Below, in pieces: positions 27,032-34,831 of a DNA stretch of 44,347 bases; the first letter of the stretch is position 1; the number at the start of each line of letters is the position of its first letter. Below the pieces are notes generated by a model. That model searched no databases, was not told the DNA's origin, and was given only the letters and a program-made list of their open reading frames with translations. A program made the position numbers and the translations under genes. The stretch covers positions 1 to 44,347 of the forward strand of contig JAYOIK010000040.1 of assembly GCA_038118725.1 (NCBI GenBank). Direction: 5' to 3'. The stretch is from JADHLJ01 sp038118725 (GTDB taxonomy: Bacteria; Pseudomonadota; Alphaproteobacteria; Thalassobaculales; Thalassobaculaceae).

Positions 27032-27826
27032 ATGGACGAGATCGCCATTCAATCCAGCGCCGAGTTCCTCGCCCGCGCGCGCCTGGGAGGCCCGCCGACC
27101 GCCGCGCCGCCACCACATCTCGCGCCCACTGGCGAGCGCGAGGGATATGAAATCCAGGCGGCTTTGCACGAGGTTCTGGGCGCCGGCGGGTTCGGTCGTC
27201 TCTCCGGGCACAAAATCGGTTGCACCACGCCGGTCATGCAGTCCTTTCTCGGTATTGATCATCCCTGCGCGGGCCGGGTTTTCGCGTCGATGGAGTTCGA
27301 CGAGCGCGCCGAACTGCCGCTTTCCAGATTTCACCATATCGGCGTCGAATGCGAGATCGCCGCGCGCATCGGCGAGGACATGGTCGGCGCGATCGGTCCC
27401 TATACGCGAGAGAGCGCAAGCGACGCGGTATCCGTGCTGATGGCGGCGATCGAACTGGTCGACGACCGCTACGAGAATTATCCGGCCCTGTCCGCGGCGA
27501 CCCTCATCGCCGATGATTTTTTCAATGCCGGCGTGGTCCTCGGCCCCGAGCGCGGCGACTGGCGCGCGCTTGATCTCCAACGTCTCGGAGGCACTCTTTT
27601 TATTGATGGTGAAGCGCATTCCAGCGGTGTCGGCGAGGACATCCTTGGCCATCCCATGGAAGCACTGGCTTGGCTGGCAAACCACCGCGCTGGGCTCGGA
27701 CAACCGCTGCGGGCGGGGGATTTCGTGATGCTCGGGAGCGTGGTGAAAACCGTGTTTTTCGACGCTCCCGCCGACGTCGCGGTCGAAATCGAGAGCCTTG
27801 GCCGCGCCGAGGTCCGCTTCACCTGA
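27032..27826 (+). CDS. 2-keto-4-pentenoate hydratase / FAH-superfamily protein (MhpD-like)
   Basis: This 264-aa protein matches the hydratase/decarboxylase branch of the fumarylacetoacetase superfamily: GHKIGCTTPVMQ, GVECEIAARIG with the metal-binding Glu residues, AIELVDDRY and HPMEALAWLANH. Members add water to 2-hydroxypentadienoates from aromatic ring cleavage, or decarboxylate related keto acids. No ring-cleavage genes are nearby, so the substrate is open. It begins 11 bases after the amidohydrolase gene, in the same transcription unit. Confidence 0.88.
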   Translation: MDEIAIQSSAEFLARARLGGPPTAAPPPHLAPTGEREGYEIQAALHEVLGAGGFGRLSGHKIGCTTPVMQSFLGIDHPCAGRVFASMEFDERAELPLSRFHHIGVECEIAARIGEDMVGAIGPYTRESASDAVSVLMAAIELVDDRYENYPALSAATLIADDFFNAGVVLGPERGDWRALDLQRLGGTLFIDGEAHSSGVGEDILGHPMEALAWLANHRAGLGQPLRAGDFVMLGSVVKTVFFDAPADVAVEIESLGRAEVRFT

Positions 27827-27832
27827 CCCGCT

Positions 27833-28216
27833 CTATCCCACGGTGATCGCGTCCACCTTCGAGCCATAGAAAGCCACGTATTCCCGGATAACCTCGGCCT
27901 CGTCGAACGGGCTTTCATAGGACCAAACCGCGTTCTCGGCGCTGTTCATACCCGTCTCGATCGTCCAATAGGAGGCATCACCCTTGAAGGGACAATGGGT
28001 GGAATGGTCGGTGCGGCGCAACAGATCCATCCGCACCTCGGCCCTCGGGAAATAATAGGCGATGGGATAATCGGCCTCTTGGAGCGCGATGGCGGCCTCG
28101 GTATCGACGATCGTCTCGCCGCCGAATGTCACCCGGACCCGCTTACCCGCGGGCGCGTAATCCATCACCCGGTCCGGTTGGCGCGCGAAGCCCGGCGCTG
28201 GGTTTCCATCTGACAT
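27833..28216 (-). CDS. DUF427 domain protein
   Basis: This 127-aa protein matches the small beta-rich DUF427 family: VRVTFGGETIVDTEAA, then YYFPRAEVRMDLL, the HCPFKGDASYWTI core, and VWSYESPFDEA. Its biochemical function is unknown. Start ATG 28216 is chosen because GAGGAG lies six bases upstream; the ATG at 28222 directly abuts that site. It converges on the hydratase gene with six bases between stops. Confidence 0.92.
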   Translation of the reverse strand: MSDGNPAPGFARQPDRVMDYAPAGKRVRVTFGGETIVDTEAAIALQEADYPIAYYFPRAEVRMDLLRRTDHSTHCPFKGDASYWTIETGMNSAENAVWSYESPFDEAEVIREYVAFYGSKVDAITVG

Positions 28217-28389
28217 GCTCATCTCCTCGGCTTGGTTACCTCAAACTCCGCTGGTCCTGGCCAGCTTGCGAGATCGCGGCGAGCGGGGCAAGATCAAGAC
28301 CATGTGATTCGCCGCATGGAATCTTGTCAGATGTCCGATCCGCACGCTCTCTAAAACTGTTCCGCCACCGGGCGCGGCGGTGCGCGAGC

Positions 28390-29337
28390 ATGGGCATGCT
28401 TCGCATGACGGATCACTATCGGATCATCGATACCCCCTGGCCGAGCGAGCGTTCGCTGCCCTCCAGCGATGGCCACGACGATCGGGGAAAGGCACTGGTC
28501 GCCGTCGACCAATACAGCGCCATCGAGTTTCGTGAGGAAACCGGCAAGATCTTCCATCAGTACCGGTTCTCGCAGAATCCGTATTTCTATTTGATGCGGC
28601 GTTATCTGGCCTATCTCAGCCAGTCCTACGAGCATCTCTATCCCGACACCCTGAAGGCCCAGTTCCTACGGAGTTGTCGGTTTTGCCTCGGGAAACTGGC
28701 GGCGCATAGGCGGAACGCGAGCCTTCTCGAGATAGGCGGCACGATCGGCGAGAACTACTGGATGCTAACGGAGATGATGAAGGATCAGGGGTCGGACATG
28801 ACCCTTGATTTTGTCGGCGTGGAAATCGACTCCAACGCCGTGCAGTTTTCTCGAGAGATTTTCCAGGATGACCCCAACTTCGAAATGCTGACGGGAGACG
28901 CGTCCAACCTGGAAGCCTTCCCCGATCAATGCTTCGATCTCGTGCTTTCCAACAGCACCAACAACTTCCTGGCCGATCCGGTGCTCGGACTGCGCGAAGC
29001 CTTGCGAGTAACCCGTGTCGCCGCCGTGATGCATCTGTTCGTCAACCTGTCCGGCGACTCGCGCCGGCTGACACATGGCGTCACCGGCCATACCAATTAC
29101 GTTTTCTCTCGCCAGGAATTGCGCGACATCCTCGACAAACTCGGCACTTGGCATGTCTACAACCTCACGCGCTATCGATAGTATGACGCGACGGTGTTGT
29201 CTACCCGCGGCGACGGTTATTTCATGGAGGATCTGAGTGATGACCGGATCTTCCTGGATCACCTAGTGATCTCTCGTTATCCGATCTTCCCGGAGCTTGC
29301 CTTCCTGGAAGACCCATTGGATGGGCCGGCGATATGA
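28390..29337 (+). pseudogene. SAM-dependent methyltransferase with in-frame TAG at codon 264
   Basis: The first 263 residues form a class I methyltransferase: a helical N-terminal part (YLAYLSQSYEHLYPDT) and motif I ASLLEIGGTIGENYW. VGVEIDSNAVQF and CFDLVLSNSTNNFL follow. TAG at 29179-29181 follows NLTRYR. The frame then stays open for 51 protein-like codons (YDATVLSTRGDGYFMEDL and so on) up to a TGA at 29335-29337 that overlaps the next gene's ATG as ATGA. This coupling strongly suggests that the original gene ended at 29337 (315 residues). It is either a nonsense mutation, a sequence error, or read through. The start (ATG 28390, 28396 or 28405) is not decided by a clear ribosome site. Confidence 0.75.
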
Positions 29338-30832
29338 AGCCGCTTTATCGCGCCGCCGGTCGCTTCACGGTTCTCAAGGGAACCGACCGTATCCTGCATT
29401 TCGTCGAGTCCATCCCGAACGCGATCCACGCGTCGACCGACATGTACGAGGTGGTTCTGTTTCGAGCCCTGCGCCGAAGCGTGCGGTCGGGCGCGGTAAC
29501 CTCGATCAACCCCGATGGGAGCTCATTCTATCTTCTGATGGCCTCCATGCTGCATCGCCTGGCAAGCCGATCCGAACGGCCGATCAGCCGCATAAGGCAT
29601 CTGAACGCCAAGCTCGGGGCCGAGTTCGAAGGTCTGAAGCTGTTGGCGGAATCACGCGAGGCACCGCCCCTTTGGTTCGACGCGCTGTTCCGCACGCGAA
29701 CGGTTGCCCAGGATTTCGACATTCTGCACCGGCGGATCGACCGGTTTGAAAGCTCCGTCAAGATCGGCGAGACCAGAACCTCCGCCGACTATATCGCCTT
29801 TCGCCCGACCCCCGACTCCCAGACCATCGACATCATCGACTGGTTCAAGGAGCGACCGGAACCGGTTCGAGGGTTCCTCGCCGAGCGGTTCGCCGAGGGC
29901 AGCCAGACACAAAGACTCTTCGCGGTGATGCGGTGTGGCTGGGACGAGACCATCGATGTCCAGGATATGTTCGGTGAGTCCTATACCCTACCCGCCATGT
30001 CCGATATCCGTGCCGACTGCGCGGCGCTGGGCCTGCACGCGTCGGTGCTGTTTCTACACGATTTCGATCGGGACTTCCTGTTGCCGTTCGAGGGAACCTA
30101 TGGTCTGGCACTGCTCTATGTGACCCCGGATGCCGAGGATCTGTTCAACGAGGCTGGCTTCCGCGATATCGCCGACGACGCCATGGGCCAGCAACGCGCG
30201 GTCGTGACGACCGACCAAATCGATCAGCCCAAAAGCTATGACGCCTTGTTCTCCGCCGAGCTGCCGGAACTGGCCGAACCCCGTCAAAGGGACTGGCAAA
30301 GCTGGAAGGCGCGGCGCGACTGGGACCCCAGCGGCATTGATTGGCGGGTCGGGGCATATCGTGGCGACGCGATGATCATCCCCGTCGCGGCGCATTCACG
30401 CTCCGAGCAGACCAAGCAGCTTGCCCTGTCTCTATTGGGAGAAACCTCGGGCGAACCTCTGCTCAGCATCGAGGGAATGATCCAGGCGTCGGCGGCGCTT
30501 CGCCCCTGGCGCCACTGGAGAGCTTTTACGCCGCCTTCAAGGCGCTCGATCACGCGCGAGAGGTACCGCGAACAGTAGGGTATATCCGCGAGCTACTCCG
30601 GTTTTGCGCAGGTGGTGGCTTTTCCGAGGACGCGATCCGCGACTTGGAGGAACGGCCCTCGGTTTCCCTTGACGACGCCTGCTCGCAACTTTGCACAACC
30701 CTGCGAGATATTGGCTGGCTTGCCGAGGGAGCGGATCAAGAGAACGCGCGTCTGGCGATCCAATACGCATTCAAGGACGATCCGACGCGACGGGATACAG
30801 CCTTGGCACGCTTGGCCGCCTGCCTAGGCTAG
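29334..30832 (+). pseudogene. Unknown 499-aa protein gene, split by a one-base frameshift
   Basis: The first frame runs from ATG 29334 to TAG 30578, but its last 30 residues turn into Arg/Pro-rich nonsense. A second frame carries PLAPLESFYAAFKALDHAREV and continues naturally to TAG 30830-30832. Restoring one base near 30501-30507, where the sequence is CGCCCCTGG, joins the two frames as ALRPLAPLESF and makes exactly 500 codons. The protein is soluble, with no membrane segment or signal peptide, and I do not recognise it. Notable stretches are SSFYLLMASMLHRLA, DIIDWFKERPEPVRGF, SVLFLHDFDRDFLLPF and a helical end. Its ATGA overlap with the methyltransferase gene suggests a functional pair. Confidence 0.75.
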
Positions 30833-31806
30833 GCATTCAACCCAAGCGAGCCACGCACCGCCTTCGCCGCGTCACCCAAGACCTCATGCGCCTTGTCGAG
30901 CAACCGGGTCATGTTGATGAAAGCGTGCACGACACCGGCGTAGATCTTGCACTCCCCGGGGATACCCGCCGCGCGCAGCAACCGGTTCATCTCGACCGTG
31001 TCATCACGCAACACATCAAGCTCGGCGGCGAATAGATGGGTCGGCGGAAGCCCCGTCAGATCGGCGCGCATGCTCGACAACAAGGGATCTGTTAGATCAC
31101 CGGACGGCCCGGCATAGGCTCGCCAGTACCAATTCATGCCGTCGCGGCTGAGGCCGAACTTACCGTCGCCGAACTCCGCCATCGACTCGGTATCGGCATT
31201 GGCCTCGAAAGCCCCGTAGAAGGACAGCACGGTTTTGATCGGACTATCACCCTCGTCACGAGCCCTGAGTGCCGCGGCCATCGCGAGGTTGGCACCCGCC
31301 GAGTCCCCTCCAACGGCCATCGCGTTCGCGTCGAGTCCCAGGGCCGCGCCCTGGCTCCGCACATGGCGCACCGCCGCCATGCAATCGTCCAAAGGCGCGG
31401 GATACGGGTTTTCCGGCGCGAGGCGATAGTCCACCGCCACCACCGCGCACCCCGATTTCAGCGCCAAAAACCGCATCGCCCGGTGATGCGTGTCCAGCGA
31501 GCCGACAACCCAGCCACCGCCGTGAAAGTAGACGATCACGGGAAGTGTTCGCCCAACCTCCGGATAAAGCACGCGAACCGGTATCTCGCCCGCCGGCCCT
31601 GGAAACGTCGTGTCGAGGACCTTTGGAAGATCAGGCAGATCCTCGTTCCACCACCGCCGCTCGATACTCATGCGACGACGCGAAGCCACCGGATCCGGAC
31701 TGGTGGGCGGCGGGCCGAGATTCTCCTCGGCGACGATCTCGGCGTTGCGCCGCATGACATCAAGCATTTGCGGGTCAAGCCGCGGGTCCGACATGGCATC
31801 CGGCAC
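30829..31806 (-). CDS. Alpha/beta hydrolase, HSL-type esterase
   Basis: This 325-aa enzyme of the hormone-sensitive-lipase (family IV) group has the oxyanion-hole motif HGGGW at residues 95-99 and nucleophile GDSAG at 167-171 (Ser169). The expected Asp and His lie near AELDVLRDD and AGVVHAF. Start GTG 31806 has AAGGGAG six bases upstream; ATG 31794 is an alternative. The substrate is probably a short-chain ester, unproven. Its stop overlaps the stop of the converging 499-aa gene within one CTAG. Confidence 0.92.
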   Translation of the reverse strand: MPDAMSDPRLDPQMLDVMRRNAEIVAEENLGPPPTSPDPVASRRRMSIERRWWNEDLPDLPKVLDTTFPGPAGEIPVRVLYPEVGRTLPVIVYFHGGGWVVGSLDTHHRAMRFLALKSGCAVVAVDYRLAPENPYPAPLDDCMAAVRHVRSQGAALGLDANAMAVGGDSAGANLAMAAALRARDEGDSPIKTVLSFYGAFEANADTESMAEFGDGKFGLSRDGMNWYWRAYAGPSGDLTDPLLSSMRADLTGLPPTHLFAAELDVLRDDTVEMNRLLRAAGIPGECKIYAGVVHAFINMTRLLDKAHEVLGDAAKAVRGSLGLNA

Positions 31807-31944
31807 TATGAGCTCCCTTCAAAACGCGTTGGCGCGATCCTGACGAATTTTGGTGAAAAGGGAAAGACACCGTCCCAGCACCACGAAACCCACCGGCAAC
31901 CGGTTGGAAAGCCACCCCCTTTCCTTTGGAAGATTTTCGAACAT

Positions 31945-32022
31945 CTTTCGATCCATATATAAAGTAAAATATCATTTTTGATTTTCATATTGAAATCAAT
32001 TTCGAATCACACCATCTTCTTA
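31945..32022. promoter_or_regulatory. AT-rich leader with near-palindrome upstream of the two-helix membrane protein gene
   Basis: About 80 bases are much richer in A and T than the rest of the window (for example CATATATAAAGTAAAATATC). They contain the near-palindrome TTGAAATCAATTTCGAA at 31990-32006. Possible -35-like TTGATT (31978) and TTGAAA (31990) lack strong -10 partners, so a promoter or binding site is likely but not resolved. The rest of 31807-32044 holds no gene. Confidence 0.4.
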
Positions 32023-32044
32023 GAAAGAGGAATGGGAGGTCGAA

Positions 32045-32881
32045 ATGAGCGCGGCCCCGCGAACCGATCTAGGAGGTCGAGCGCCTCCAACGATGGACCT
32101 GAACATCTCCTATTGTCTTTGGGCGATCATGACCGCCGCCGTGCTGCTGGCCGGCTTTAGTCTGATCGCAAATCTCTGGATTTACGTCTTCAATGCGATC
32201 GGGTCGGTTTACGGGTGGCCGGTCATGTATCCCGAGATGAATCATGCCCGCTGGTTGTTTGCCAGTGGTCTGTTGAGCGTCCTCGCGGGCGCCGCCTTCG
32301 CTCTAAAATTGAGGGTCGATACTCGGTGCCGCGCCATCATCACGGTCCGCTTGCCTCAGCGGCTGACGGCGCGAACCAGCGGCGCGGATCCGGTACTGGA
32401 CAAGTTCCAATGCCGAGCCCAGGTCGAAATCGATGTCTATACGGAAGAAATGGCCGAAGCGATCAGACAGCATCCGGAGGGTGTTGCCAATGTCCTGGAA
32501 AAAGGTCTGGGAATCGCGATCGCCGATCAGATGACGCGCTACTCCAAGGCGCGGATTGAAGAGACACTCAAACTGTCGCTGGGAGAATGCTTCGACCTAT
32601 TGGACATCGCCGGCGTAACGCTTCTGAATGTGCGCCAGGAACGCGTCATCGAGGAAGCCGCCACAGCCAAGACGGAGGAGCTCCCCACGTTGGAGCAAGA
32701 CTTGATCCGGCAAGACCTGGGCCAGACACCCCCTGTTCGGTCGGATACGGTCCACGCCGAGGGAACCCCGACAGCCGCCGCGGCATCGGTATCGAAATCC
32801 GAGCAGATAGCGCCGGGGCCGCCGGTCAATGACGACACGCCGGGAACCCCAACCGCGACACCGCCGGCGCTCGCGCAATGA
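32045..32881 (+). CDS. Two-helix membrane protein with cytoplasmic or periplasmic alpha/beta domain, unknown
   Basis: This 278-aa protein has two predicted membrane helices (LWAIMTAAVLLAGFSLIANL and WLFASGLLSVLAGAAFAL). A folded region of about 130 residues follows: RCRAIITVRLPQRL, CRAQVEIDVYTEEMAEAI, EGVANVLEKGLGIAIADQ, FDLLDIAGVTLLNVRQERVIEE. The Pro/Thr/Ala-rich tail of about 60 residues is probably disordered. I do not recognise a family; the central pattern faintly recalls FliL-like or SPFH-like membrane proteins, which is only an impression. Start supported by GGGAGG five bases upstream. It stands alone behind an AT-rich leader. Confidence 0.75.
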   Translation: MSAAPRTDLGGRAPPTMDLNISYCLWAIMTAAVLLAGFSLIANLWIYVFNAIGSVYGWPVMYPEMNHARWLFASGLLSVLAGAAFALKLRVDTRCRAIITVRLPQRLTARTSGADPVLDKFQCRAQVEIDVYTEEMAEAIRQHPEGVANVLEKGLGIAIADQMTRYSKARIEETLKLSLGECFDLLDIAGVTLLNVRQERVIEEAATAKTEELPTLEQDLIRQDLGQTPPVRSDTVHAEGTPTAAAASVSKSEQIAPGPPVNDDTPGTPTATPPALAQ

Positions 32882-32976
32882 TCGCGAATCCCCAATTCCG
32901 ATTTTCCTTCAAAGGCAAGTTGGTCGGCGCTATCGTGCGGCCAAAGCGCGCGCCGCTCCCGCCTTGGAGATGAATC

Positions 32977-33723
32977 ATGGATATCAGCCTCGAACAACAT
33001 CGCGTCGACCTCGCCTGCGCCCTGCGTTGGGCCGCCCGGCTCAACCTACACGAGGGTGTGGATAACCATTTCTCGCTGGCCGTGCCGGACGAGGATGGCG
33101 TCGTGCGCGGCAACCGTTTCCTGATCAATCCCTATGGCTGGCATTGGTCGGAGATCACAGCGTCCTCCCTGGTGCTCTGCGACGCCGACGGCAACGTTCT
33201 GGAGGGCGACAATATCGTCGAAGACACGGCCTTTTTCATCCACAGCCGCATCCATGTCGGCGCCCCGCACGCCACATGCGTGCTGCACACCCATATGCCC
33301 TACGCAACCTCCATCACGCTTCTCGAAGGCGGCCGATTGGAAATGATGGAACAGAACGCCCTCTTGTTCGATGGCCGGATCGCCTATGACGACGCCTATG
33401 AAGGTTTGGCGCTCGCCACCGACGAGGGGGATCGTCTGGCGCGTCAGATCGGCAACAAGTCGATTCTATTCATGGCGAGCCACGGCATCGTCGCCGCCGG
33501 CCCGACGGTCGCGGACGCCTTCAACGATCTTTACTATCTCGAGCGCGCGGCGATGTTTCAGGTACTGGCCAAGTCCCAGGGAGGCACGCTTCGCACGCTA
33601 TCGGACAAGGTACGCGCCGAGGTGCGCCAACAGTTTTCCACCGAGGCGCCGAAGCTCGCGGACCGGCATTTCACGGCGCTCCGCCGCATCCTCGACAAGA
33701 CCGAACCGGAATATCGTCACTAA
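32977..33723 (+). CDS. Class II aldolase/adducin family protein
   Basis: This 248-aa enzyme shows the zinc-site HTH (VLHTHMPYATSI) and the later MASHGIVAAG His, with INPYGWHWSEIT as the substrate-loop region. Family members cleave or epimerise phosphorylated sugars or act on hydroxyacids; many in alphaproteobacteria have no assigned substrate. Start has GGAG seven bases upstream. It converges on the PLP-fold gene with six bases between stops. Confidence 0.9.
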   Translation: MDISLEQHRVDLACALRWAARLNLHEGVDNHFSLAVPDEDGVVRGNRFLINPYGWHWSEITASSLVLCDADGNVLEGDNIVEDTAFFIHSRIHVGAPHATCVLHTHMPYATSITLLEGGRLEMMEQNALLFDGRIAYDDAYEGLALATDEGDRLARQIGNKSILFMASHGIVAAGPTVADAFNDLYYLERAAMFQVLAKSQGGTLRTLSDKVRAEVRQQFSTEAPKLADRHFTALRRILDKTEPEYRH

Positions 33724-33729
33724 ATCCAG

Positions 33730-34812
33730 TCAGGCGAGCGCGGTTCCAAGATCGGCGATAAGATCATCTGGATCCTCGAGTCCGATCCACAAGCGGCAAA
33801 GACCGTCATCCAGCCCCAATCCAGCTCGGATCTCCGGCGGCGCCATCGAAAAGTGATCATTGGCGGGATGATCGATCAGGCTGTCCCATCCGGAGGGACC
33901 AACACCGGACTTGATCACCCGAAGCCTGGTCAAGACCGAGCGCGCGCGTTCAAGGTCACCCTGGATCACGAAGGACAGAAACCCTCCGGGCCTATCCATC
34001 GATCTCCTGGCGAGCGCTCTGTTCGGGTGATCCGCTCCGCCGGGATAGAAAACCGCGCTCACACCAGATTGTTCCATCAGGAACGCCGCGATGCGTTCCG
34101 CGGTGGCGCATATCCGCTCCATCCGGGTCGCCAGGGATGCGAGCGCGCGCCTCGCCAGCTCCATATCCACCGATGTCGGCACGGCACCCAGTGAGGCCCT
34201 AAGGAAGCCGAGTTTATCGACGGTGAATTCCTGATCCGGCGCGACCACCGCCATGCCGGCATCCGCCAACATCCCGCCGTAGAGATATCCACTCGCCGAA
34301 TGCAGCGAGACGGTAAAACCATGCTCGATCGGTCGCTGGAGATACGGGGTCGCGTGGCTATTGTCGCAGACGCTGATCAGATCATGAACACGCGCGAAGT
34401 CGGCGATCATGTCCAGGTCCGCCAAGCCCGCCCTGGGAGAGCCCGGGCTCTCCACCCATACCATCCTGGTCTCGTCGGGAAGGAAGGCGTCTTTCAGTGC
34501 TTTTCCGTCCGCGGGGTCCACATAGGAAATGCGCAGCCCGCTGGAACGTCGACGAATATCCTCAAACATCCGATACCGACCGCCATGCAGCCCCTCGGAA
34601 AGGATCAAATGCGCGCCACTATTCACGAGATCCAGTACACAAGCGATCGCCGCGCGACCCGAGGAGAAACCAAATCCCTGGGAGCCTCCCTCAAGATCCG
34701 CCATGGCAACCTCGAGAGCCGTTGGTTCGGCATGCGCGGTTCCGGACACCAGACCGGATCCCGCCCCAATCGCCCGCGTTGAAAACCCCAGCTGGTTCCG
34801 CGAAATCGCCAT
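33730..34812 (-). CDS. Cys/Met-metabolism (trans-sulfuration) PLP-fold protein lacking the catalytic lysine
   Basis: This 360-aa protein is clearly of the cystathionine gamma-synthase/beta-lyase fold: LEVAMADLEGG, GFSSGRAAIA, CDNSHATPYLQRPIEHG, and a C-terminal GLEDPDDLIADL. The PLP-lysine motif, normally HSATKYxGGH, reads HSASGYLYGG, with Ser174-Gly175 in place of Thr-Lys. The phosphate-binding YxR-NPT motif reads TAHAEPT, without the usual Tyr and Arg. The Asp that pairs with the pyridine nitrogen is kept. It is therefore expected to lack normal PLP catalysis; it may be a pseudoenzyme or a decaying copy. The reading frame is intact. It is last in a minus-strand unit with the TPP enzyme and the 378-aa protein. 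Confidence 0.85.
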   Translation of the reverse strand: MAISRNQLGFSTRAIGAGSGLVSGTAHAEPTALEVAMADLEGGSQGFGFSSGRAAIACVLDLVNSGAHLILSEGLHGGRYRMFEDIRRRSSGLRISYVDPADGKALKDAFLPDETRMVWVESPGSPRAGLADLDMIADFARVHDLISVCDNSHATPYLQRPIEHGFTVSLHSASGYLYGGMLADAGMAVVAPDQEFTVDKLGFLRASLGAVPTSVDMELARRALASLATRMERICATAERIAAFLMEQSGVSAVFYPGGADHPNRALARRSMDRPGGFLSFVIQGDLERARSVLTRLRVIKSGVGPSGWDSLIDHPANDHFSMAPPEIRAGLGLDDGLCRLWIGLEDPDDLIADLGTALA

Positions 34813-34831
34813 TTCCTCGCCGCCGCGCCGG

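Noticed and set aside
23504..29181. Genome-wide recoding of TAG (for example as Gln or pyrrolysine)
   Set aside because: TAG ends many genes here at natural positions, and at 11165-11167 it must stop translation for the amidotransferase to gain its N-terminal Cys. The two internal TAGs are better explained as local lesions or suppression.
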